A stretch of 5,629 nt of DNA, taken from the NCBI GenBank assembly GCA_031284185.1, contig JAITAJ010000255.1, positions 1 through 5,629 of the forward strand. Direction: 5' to 3'. Below, in pieces: positions 1 to 3,971 of this stretch. How positions within the stretch are numbered: the stretch's first letter is position 1; every line of letters starts with the position of its first letter. The stretch is from Accumulibacter sp. GTDB taxonomy: Bacteria > Pseudomonadota > Gammaproteobacteria > Burkholderiales > Rhodocyclaceae. A program made the translations under genes and the position numbers. Under the pieces are notes generated by a model. That model had not been told where the DNA came from. It saw only the letters and a list, made by a program, of their open reading frames with translations, and did not search any database.

Positions 1-96
1 GTCGCTCTGGTCGCCTGTATGCACAAGCTCCTTTCCATCCTGAACGCTATCTGCAAATCCGGACAGCCCTGGCAGGAAAATTTCTCTCTCCCTTGA
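1..96 (+). CDS. IS110-family transposase, C-terminal fragment (cut by window edge)
   Basis: An open frame runs in from the left edge and stops at TGA 94-96, giving 31 residues. The peptide contains VALVACMHKLLSILNAI followed by a short polar stretch and PWQ. This matches the usual C-terminal signature of IS110/IS1111 transposases (ALVACMRKLL.ILNA.....PWQ), from the end of the Transposase_20 region. Family members are DEDD-type recombinases that act with a bridge RNA encoded in a non-coding end of the element. The catalytic N-terminal domain and the start lie outside the window, so whether the full gene is intact cannot be judged. The fragment is too short for a start-based ORF search; I identified it by translating the edge. 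The family call rests on remembered consensus, not an alignment. Confidence 0.75.
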   Translation, partial: VALVACMHKLLSILNAICKSGQPWQENFSLP

Positions 97-141
97 CTTA
101 CTTCTCTTGGCGTAAAAAAACTTGCTTTTGAACACAGTTGC
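1..141 (+). mobile_element. Right end of an IS110-family insertion sequence (approximate boundary)
   Basis: After the transposase stop at 96 there are about 45 bases of AT-richer non-coding sequence, including a run of seven A's (114-120). It ends in GAACACAGTTG (130-140), which resembles the short terminal sequence seen at IS110-family ends. From 141 onward the sequence is the local pyrimidine-rich repeat, so the element seems to end at or near 141. The family lacks long terminal inverted repeats and generally makes no obvious target duplication, so the boundary is set only by where the repeat begins. The short right end leaves little room for a bridge RNA downstream, suggesting the RNA is at the unseen left end as in the IS110 subgroup. 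That last point is inference. Confidence 0.5.
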
Positions 142-255
142 TGTCTTCTCAAACCTCTGTCTTCTGCCTCCGAGCGCCCGGTTTTTCCATCCTATCCGGC
201 GCGAAGTGCCGCAAGTCTATCTGTCTTCTGTCTTCTCAAACCTCTGTCCTCTGAA
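141..255 (-). repeat. Local repeat, copy R1 (3' side of yraN)
   Basis: On the + strand this reads as a short CTGTCTTCTC block, CCGAGCGCCCGGTTTTTCCA (170-189), a small hairpin (arms 197-202 and 206-211 around GAA), then a pyrimidine run with CTGTCTTCTGTCTTCTCAAA (221-240) and CCTCTGTCCTCTGAA (241-255). The same order of blocks recurs near 3621-3896. The purine-rich strand is the - strand, the sense of yraN, so strand is given as -. In the yraN sense one stem pair is an A.C mismatch, whereas it is a G.T pair on the + strand. Copy R1 is therefore the most diverged. The first 25 bases repeat the CTGTCTTCTC/CTCTGTCTTCTG theme, so the array may once have been longer before the IS arrived. Confidence 0.8.
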
Positions 256-601
256 ACGCATCTCTGATCCATTCGATGTTTTCACCGTCGAGGAGCACGC
301 AGTCGAAACGGCAGTCGAGTCCGCGCTTGCCCATCGTGGCGAGATAGTGCCGCGCGGCCAGGACGATGCGCCGCTGCTTGGCCGGGGTGATGCTGGCCGC
401 GGCGCCGCCGAAATCGGCGTTGCGCCGTAGCCTGACTTCGACGAAAACCAGCGTCCCGCCATCCCGGCAGATCAGGTCGATTTCCCCGCCGCCACAACGA
501 TGATTGCGCGCGATCACCACGAGCTTGCGCCGTTCGAGGAAACGGGCCGCGGCCTCTTCGGCCAATCGCCCGCGGCGGGTCGTGGTATCGTTGTCGCTCA
601 T
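236..601 (-). CDS. yraN: YraN / UPF0102 family nuclease-like protein
   Basis: Encodes 121 residues, close to the usual family size. The family (UPF0102, PD-(D/E)XK nuclease fold) has no firmly established function; a DNA-processing role is assumed from the fold. The diagnostic core is visible: RGRLAEEAAARFLE near residues 10-23, the NHRCGGGEIDLICRDGG motif near 33-49, then LVFVEVRLRR. The D of EIDLI and the E of VEVR are the expected acidic active-site residues, with R where many homologues carry K. GGAAASITPAKQRRI and the terminal EWIRDAF also match. I chose ATG at 601 because the E. coli protein begins only shortly before the conserved region. A longer in-frame start at 661 would overlap rsmI by 43 bases with unfamilial sequence. 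No clear Shine-Dalgarno is seen. The last residues after DAF (QRTEV and stop) are encoded by the edge of repeat R1. Confidence 0.9.
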   Translation of the reverse strand: MSDNDTTTRRGRLAEEAAARFLERRKLVVIARNHRCGGGEIDLICRDGGTLVFVEVRLRRNADFGGAAASITPAKQRRIVLAARHYLATMGKRGLDCRFDCVLLDGENIEWIRDAFQRTEV

Positions 602-618
602 CGGTTCGGAAACAGGAC

Positions 619-1461
619 ATGACGGAAGAATCACCGGCATTATATGTGGTGCCGACGCCACTTGGAAATCTCGCCGACATCACGCCGCGCGCGGTGGATA
701 CGCTGCGCGCCGTGGATTGGGTGGCATGCGAGGATACGCGGCACAGCGCCCCGCTGCTCAAGCGTTTCGGCGGCTCGGCGCGCCTCATGGCGGCACATGA
801 GCACAATGAGGAGGCCGCGGCGCAACAGGTCATCGCCCGCCTGAACGAAGGCGAATCGGTGGCGCTGGTCTGCGACGCCGGAACCCCGGCCATTTCCGAC
901 CCCGGCGCCCGCCTGGTGGCCCGCGTGCGCGCGGCGGGCCACCGGGTCGTTCCGCTGCCGGGGCCGTGCGCGGCGGTGACCGCGCTGTCCGCGTCCGGTC
1001 TTGCCGAGCCGCGCTTCCTGTTCTACGGCTTTCCGCCCGCCAAGGCCCAACAACGGGAAAACGCCTTACGCGAGCTGTCCGGCCTGCCTCACGCCCTGGT
1101 GTTTTACGAGGCGCCGCATCGCATCATGGAAACGGTCGCGGCGCTGCTCGCCGTGTTTGGGCCTGAACGCACGCTGGTTCTGGCCCGCGAGCTGACCAAG
1201 CTGTTCGAGACCATTCACGTCTGCCCGCTCGGCGAAGCGCCGGACTGGCTGGCGGCGGACGCCAACCGTCAGCGCGGCGAATTCGTGCTGATCGTTTCCG
1301 GAGCGCCGCCGACGCCACCCGACGACGCCGAAGGGGAGCGAGTGTTGAAATTGCTTCTCGACGAGGGATTGCCGGTCAAACAGGCGGCAAGGCTCGCGCA
1401 CGCCATCACCGGCGCGGCGAAGAAGACGATGTACGAAATGGCGCTGCGGCGGCGCGGCTAA
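619..1461 (+). CDS. rsmI: 16S rRNA (cytidine1402-2'-O)-methyltransferase RsmI
   Basis: Encodes 280 residues, the normal family length. RsmI transfers a methyl group from S-adenosylmethionine to the 2'-O of C1402 in the 16S rRNA decoding centre, working with RsmH to make m4Cm1402. It is a cytoplasmic tetrapyrrole-methylase-fold enzyme. Motifs in order: VPTPLGNLADIT (11-22), CEDTRHS (37-43), HEHNE (60-64), CDAGTPAISDPG (85-96), the SAM-site loop LPGPCAAVTALSASGL (113-128), FYGFPPAK (135-142), FYEAPHRI (162-169), LARELTKLFET (188-198), GEFVLIV (220-226), and a basic C-terminal helix. The start is ATG 619; no in-frame alternative is evident just upstream. AGGA lies only one base from the ATG, too close to be a good ribosome binding site. 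It diverges from yraN across 17 bp. The -10 candidate on this strand (TATCGT at 586-591 preceded by TGG) is weak. Confidence 0.97.
   Translation: MTEESPALYVVPTPLGNLADITPRAVDTLRAVDWVACEDTRHSAPLLKRFGGSARLMAAHEHNEEAAAQQVIARLNEGESVALVCDAGTPAISDPGARLVARVRAAGHRVVPLPGPCAAVTALSASGLAEPRFLFYGFPPAKAQQRENALRELSGLPHALVFYEAPHRIMETVAALLAVFGPERTLVLARELTKLFETIHVCPLGEAPDWLAADANRQRGEFVLIVSGAPPTPPDDAEGERVLKLLLDEGLPVKQAARLAHAITGAAKKTMYEMALRRRG
639..668 (-). promoter_or_regulatory. Candidate sigma-70 promoter for yraN, inside rsmI
   Basis: On the - strand a perfect TATAAT lies at 644-639, preceded by TTTCCA at 668-663 (4 of 6 matches to TTGACA) with an 18-base spacer. Transcription would start near 632, leaving about 30 bases before the yraN ATG at 601. 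The box falls in rsmI codons for Ala-Leu-Tyr-Val and depends on the rare (for this GC-rich gene) Leu codon TTA and Tyr codon TAT. That codon choice is what one would expect if the box were selected. The location and consensus match are seen; activity is inferred. Confidence 0.5.
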
Positions 1462-1499
1462 CCTTGGTTTTACGATCCAGGTTCCCGAGCGGCATAGGC

Positions 1500-1528
1500 T
1501 CAACATCCCGGCCGACACGAAGTAGAAT
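1500..1528 (+). promoter_or_regulatory. Candidate sigma-70 promoter for pyrC
   Basis: TCAACA (1500-1505, 4 of 6 to consensus) is separated by 17 bases from TAGAAT (1523-1528, 5 of 6). The predicted start near 1535 gives a leader of about 24 bases. rsmI ends at 1461, so pyrC probably has its own promoter here rather than depending only on read-through. No Shine-Dalgarno is seen in the leader; the bases before the ATG are GCG followed by a run of A. Confidence 0.45.
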
Positions 1529-1558
1529 TCGGAAATCTGCTCACGAGCGAAAAAAAAA

Positions 1559-2593
1559 ATGCGAATCACCCTTACCCGCCCCGACGATTGGCATCTGCAC
1601 CTGCGCGACGGGGACGCGCTGCGCGCCGTTCTGCCGCACAGCGCGCGTCAGTTCGCCCGCGCCCTGATCATGCCCAATCTGCGCCCGCCCGTCACCACGG
1701 TGGCCGCCGCCGCCGAGTACCGGCGGCGCATTCTGGACGCGCTGCCGGAGGGAGCGGATTTCGAGCCGCTGATGACGCTTTATCTCACCGACGACACGCC
1801 AGCCAGCGAGATCCGGCGCGCCGCCGACAGCGGCTTCGTCAAGGCGGTCAAGCTCTATCCCGCCGGGGCGACGACCCATTCGGACGCCGGAGTCACCGAC
1901 CTCGCCCGATGCGACGCGGCGCTCGCCGAGATGGAAAGGGTGGGCATGCCGCTCTCGGTGCATGGCGAACTCACCGATCCGGCGATCGACCTCTTCGACC
2001 GCGAACGCGCGTTCATCGACGTGGTATTGCAACCGCTGCTCGAAAGGCGTCCCGGTCTGCGCGTGGTGTTCGAGCACATCACGACCGGGGAGGCCGCCGA
2101 ATTCGTGGCCTCGGCGGGCGATACCGTCGCGGCCACGATCACCGCGCATCATCTGCTCTACAATCGCAACGCGCTCTTCGCCGGCGGTATACGCCCGCAT
2201 TTCTACTGTCTGCCGGTGCCGAAGCGTGAGGCGCACCGCCAGGCGCTGGTGCGGGCGGCGACTTCGGGCAGTCCGAAGTTTTTCCTCGGCACCGACTCGG
2301 CGCCGCACGCGCGTCGCGCCAAGGAGTCCGATTGCGGCTGCGCCGGCTGCTATACGGCGCTGTCGGCCATCGAACTGTACGCCGAGGCGTTCGAGCGGGC
2401 GGGAGCGCTGGACGGGCTGGAGGCTTTCGCCAGTTTCAACGGCGCCGATTTCTATCGCCTGCCGCGCAACGCGGGGCCGGTGACGCTGGAAAAAAGAGCC
2501 TGGACGCCGCCGGCGAGTCTGCCTTACGCCGACGGCGGCGAACTGGTACCGTTGCGGGCCGGCGAGCCGGTCTCGTGGAAACTTCGCGCTTGA
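1559..2593 (+). CDS. pyrC: Dihydroorotase, class II (E. coli PyrC type)
   Basis: Encodes 344 residues, close to E. coli PyrC. The enzyme is a zinc amidohydrolase that reversibly cyclises N-carbamoyl-L-aspartate to L-dihydroorotate, the third step of de novo pyrimidine synthesis, in the cytoplasm. The metal and substrate residues are all present: H12 and H14 with R16 in WHLHLRDG, N40 in MPNL, K98 in VKLYPA (the lysine carboxylated to bridge the two zincs), H135 in VHGE, H173 in EHITT, and D246 and H250 in GTDSAPHA. The family marker CGCAGC (259-264) follows, then SFNGADFY near 292-299. ATG 1559 begins four residues before the conserved RPDDWHLH, so little N-terminal sequence is lost. The start codon's A is the last of ten A's (1550-1559). 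Nothing downstream suggests an operon: the next gap is hairpin-rich. Confidence 0.97.
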   Translation: MRITLTRPDDWHLHLRDGDALRAVLPHSARQFARALIMPNLRPPVTTVAAAAEYRRRILDALPEGADFEPLMTLYLTDDTPASEIRRAADSGFVKAVKLYPAGATTHSDAGVTDLARCDAALAEMERVGMPLSVHGELTDPAIDLFDRERAFIDVVLQPLLERRPGLRVVFEHITTGEAAEFVASAGDTVAATITAHHLLYNRNALFAGGIRPHFYCLPVPKREAHRQALVRAATSGSPKFFLGTDSAPHARRAKESDCGCAGCYTALSAIELYAEAFERAGALDGLEAFASFNGADFYRLPRNAGPVTLEKRAWTPPASLPYADGGELVPLRAGEPVSWKLRA

Positions 2594-2605
2594 GCAAGAA
2601 ATTGG

Positions 2606-2627
2606 CGACAGCTCTTCGGGGCTGTCG
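2606..2627 (+). terminator. UUCG-capped hairpin after pyrC
   Basis: CGACAGCTC (2606-2614) pairs with GGGCTGTCG (2619-2627), with one G.U pair, around TTCG. This gives a 9-bp stem closed by the very stable C(UUCG)G tetraloop, 13 bases after the pyrC stop. There is no T-run after it, so it is not a classical intrinsic terminator. It could protect the pyrC mRNA 3' end, help Rho-dependent ending, or be the first stem of the structured segment that follows. Confidence 0.35.
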
Positions 2628-2740
2628 GTCTAAGGCCAGGGAAGGGGTTTGCATCCCCTCCCCAATGGTTGCGGTCGAAACCCCGGCCGTGAGAATGGGG
2701 GGCCGACCTTCGCACCGCCCTGAAGGGCGGGGTTTCAAAC
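2606..2740 (+). other. Highly structured intergenic segment, possible IS200/IS605-type (omega-RNA-like) end remnant
   Basis: Four potential stems are packed in about 135 bases. They are the UUCG hairpin (2606-2627); GGG-A-AGGGG (2639-2647) with CCCCTCCC (2655-2662) around TTTGCAT; GGTCG (2673-2677) with CGACC (2704-2708), with CCCC/GGGG inside; and CCGCCC-TGAA-GGGCGG (2715-2730). An alternative long-range helix pairs GAAACCCC (2677-2684) with GGGGTTTC (2729-2736). The style, with GC hairpins ending in a GGGTTTCAAAC-like terminus, recalls right ends of IS200/IS605 and IS1341 elements, where the omega RNA overlaps the end of tnpB. No TnpB zinc-finger or RuvC-like coding remnant is recognisable, and no left end was found. 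It could instead be an orphan palindromic element or a leader for the lipoprotein gene. The pairing is seen; the element type is a guess. Confidence 0.3.
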
Positions 2741-2756
2741 CGGAGGTGGTTTTACG

Positions 2757-3218
2757 ATGAAAGGGAGAGTCATTGTGAGCATATACAGGTTTATCCCGCT
2801 GCTTCTATTGCCGCTTCTGGCCGCGTGCACGGATCAGCGCGCCACGTTCGAGATCAAGGGCGGCGCGCATTCCCTGAGTCTGATCCGCATCACCAACACG
2901 CCCTGGGCCAAGCGGGCCGAGTATTTCGTGGTTGCCGCGCGCATGCCCGACTGCTCGCGCCGGCACTCCATACCGGGCGTGGACCTCCTCAATGCCAGGG
3001 TCGAGGTTTTCGCGCCGGGTGACGATGCGTGGATCCTTCGGCAAGGCAGCCGCATGTACGTGGTCGAGACGCGCACCTGCGAAGGCTTCGCCAGGCTCAA
3101 CGCCACGCCGGAGAGCGGTATGGGGCCGTTGATGGGAACCTTCATGACGCGCGGCGACGATCTGGTGTTCGTGCCCGCGCCAAAGGCCGCGGCGCCCGCG
3201 GCGCCCGCGCCCCGATAG
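2757..3218 (+). CDS. Putative small lipoprotein of unknown function
   Basis: Encodes 153 residues. The N-terminus is a type II (lipoprotein) signal: basic MKGR, a hydrophobic stretch through FIPLLLLPLL, and lipobox LAAC with C24 as the lipidated cysteine. Position +2 after it is T, so sorting to the outer membrane is likely by the E. coli rule. The mature part is about 130 residues, looks beta-rich, has two further cysteines (C66, C108) that could form a disulfide, and ends in an Ala/Pro-rich tail (APKAAAPAAPAPR). I do not recognise the family. Two starts are possible: ATG 2757 (GGAGG at 2742-2746, 10-base gap) or GTG 2775 (GGGAGA at 2763-2768, 6-base gap). I kept the ATG because it supplies the usual basic n-region. 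Its TAG (3216-3218) lies about 20 bases before the rnpB -10 box. Confidence 0.75.
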   Translation: MKGRVIVSIYRFIPLLLLPLLAACTDQRATFEIKGGAHSLSLIRITNTPWAKRAEYFVVAARMPDCSRRHSIPGVDLLNARVEVFAPGDDAWILRQGSRMYVVETRTCEGFARLNATPESGMGPLMGTFMTRGDDLVFVPAPKAAAPAAPAPR

Positions 3219-3237
3219 CGTCCTGGGCATCTCCGCG

Positions 3238-3250
3238 TATAATGGCGGCG
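3238..3250 (+). promoter_or_regulatory. rnpB promoter: consensus -10 and GC-rich discriminator
   Basis: A perfect TATAAT at 3238-3243 is followed by GGCGGCG (3244-3250), and the mature RNase P RNA begins at about 3251. The spacing fits transcription starting at or next to the mature 5' end. No good -35 is visible; the expected place (about 3215-3220) holds ATAGCG, which contains the lipoprotein stop codon. An all-GC discriminator is typical of stable-RNA promoters under stringent control; its action here is inferred. Confidence 0.6.
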
Positions 3251-3620
3251 GGAAGTCGGCCAGGCAACCGCCGCGCGCCTCGCGGCGCGGGGAGGAAAGT
3301 CCGGGCTTCGCAGAGCGGGATGCCGGTTAACGGCCGGGCGCTATAAGCCGCAAGGCAAAGGCGACGGAAAGTGCAACAGAGAGTAGACCGCCCAAGTCCG
3401 GGGTGACCCGGAACGGCAAGGGTGAAACGGTGGGGTAAGAGCCCACCGCGGACGTGGCGACACGGACGGCATGGCAAACCCCATCCGAAGCAAGGCCAAG
3501 TAGGGAAGCGCATGGCGTGGCTCGCGCCGCTTCCGGGTAGGCTGCTGGAGCGCACCGGCAACGATGCGCCTAGAGGAATGGTTGCCCACGACAGAACCCG
3601 GCTTATCGGCCGGCTTTCCA
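3251..3620 (+). ncRNA. rnpB: RNase P RNA, bacterial class A
   Basis: This is the catalytic RNA of RNase P, which with the RnpA protein removes 5' leaders from pre-tRNAs. Conserved blocks appear in order: GAGGAAAGTCCGGGC (3292-3306), GTGCAACAGAGAGTAGACCG (3371-3390), the P12 hairpin CGGTGGG/CCCACCG (3428-3434/3442-3448) with GTAAGAG loop, GCAAGGCCAAGTAGGG (3490-3505), GGGTAGGCTGCTGGAGC (3536-3552), and ACAGAACCCGGCTTATCGG (3591-3609). P1 closes the molecule: AAGTCGGCC (3253-3261) pairs fully with GGCCGGCTT (3608-3616). P3 is visible as CCGCGC/GCGCGG (3271-3276/3285-3290). At about 370 bases it is the normal size, and the layout matches the E. coli (ancestral, type A) form. No hairpin-plus-T-run terminator follows; the sequence passes directly into repeat R2. 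End positions are good to a few bases. Confidence 0.97.
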
Positions 3621-3704
3621 GAGGACAGAGACTTGAGAAGACAGAAGACAGATGAATTTGCGGCGCTGTCGCGCCGGAGCAGGGACGAAAAACCCATCGC
3701 TCGG
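3618..3704 (+). repeat. Local repeat, copy R2 (3' side of rnpB)
   Basis: Immediately after the P1 helix of rnpB comes CCAGAGGACAGAG, then GAGAAGACAGAAGACAGAT (3635-3653), a hairpin with arms CGGCGC (3661-3666) and GCGCCG (3671-3676) around TGTC, then ACGAAAAACCC and a CGAGCG-type block (read on the - strand, CCGAGCGATGGG at 3704-3693). It is the same block order as R1 read from yraN. It is inverted relative to R3 and R4, so R2 and R3 face each other as an imperfect long palindrome centred near 3705-3725. The hairpin is followed by no T-run. Confidence 0.8.
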
Positions 3705-3724
3705 TTTGGCTGTCTTCTGTCTTC

Positions 3725-3810
3725 TGAACCCTATCGCTCGGTTTTTCCATCTCACCCGGCGCGACAGCGCCGCAAGCTCTTCTGTCTTCTGTTCTCTATC
3801 TTCTGTCCTC
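3725..3810 (-). repeat. Local repeat, copy R3 (86-bp unit)
   Basis: The unit reads, on the + strand, TGAACCCTATCGCTCGG, TTTTTCCATC, hairpin arms CGGCGC (3757-3762) and GCGCCG (3767-3772) around GACA, then CAAGCTCTTCTGTCTTCTG and more pyrimidine-rich sequence. By hand comparison it differs from R4 at about 8 of 86 positions, mostly in the pyrimidine tail; the hairpin is identical. Its purine-rich strand is in the sense of the outer-membrane factor gene that ends at 3937. Confidence 0.85.
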
Positions 3811-3896
3811 TGAACCCTATCGCTTGGTTTTTCCACCTCATCCGGCGCGACAGCGCCGCAAGCTCATCTGTCTTCTGTCCTCTCTCTTCTATCTTC
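3811..3896 (-). repeat. Local repeat, copy R4 (86-bp unit, tandem with R3)
   Basis: This is a direct tandem copy of R3 with exactly the same length. The hairpin arms are 3843-3848 and 3853-3858. Substitutions such as CTCGG to CTTGG and CCATCT to CCACCT leave the block order intact. Positions 3725-3896 are therefore a two-unit tandem array. Confidence 0.85.
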
Positions 3897-3971
3897 TGAA
3901 ACTCTGTCTTCTGTCCTCTATCTTCTTTTCTGAACCCTATCTTCTGTCTTCTGAAACTCTATCCTCTGAAA
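3897..3971 (-). repeat. Degenerate pyrimidine-rich tail of the repeat array, entering the OMF gene
   Basis: It is built from variants of TGAAACTCTGTCTTCTGTCC without the hairpin block. The CTGTCTTCTG motif recurs, and TGAAAC or TGAACC occurs three times inside the segment (3897, 3931, 3952) and again at its end (3967). The last 35 bases (3937-3971) are translated on the - strand as the C-terminus of the outer-membrane factor, giving the duplicated VSEDR peptide. Together with R2-R4 this fills the 316-bp space between rnpB and that gene; I see no separate gene in it. Confidence 0.75.

Noticed and set aside
122..430. Open frame on the + strand across repeat R1 and yraN
   Set aside because: It is a translation of the repeat followed by the antisense of yraN, with no protein-like signature.
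602..661. N-terminal extension of YraN to an ATG at 661
   Set aside because: It would overlap rsmI and adds sequence unlike the family; the conserved region is close to the ATG at 601.
2332..2760. Open frame from within pyrC through the gap, considered as a tnpB C-terminal remnant
   Set aside because: Most of it is a shadow of pyrC, and the gap part shows no zinc-finger cysteines or RuvC-like motif of TnpB.
3257..3561. Open frames across rnpB on both strands
   Set aside because: The sequence is fully accounted for by conserved RNase P RNA blocks and helices.
3661..3692. Intrinsic terminator for rnpB at the R2 hairpin
   Set aside because: The 6-bp hairpin is followed by GAGCAGGGACG and an A-run in the rnpB sense, not a T-run, so it is not a classical terminator.
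3700..3971. Repeated units resembling a CRISPR array
   Set aside because: The units are 86-bp tandem copies with no unique spacers of constant length, and no cas genes are seen.
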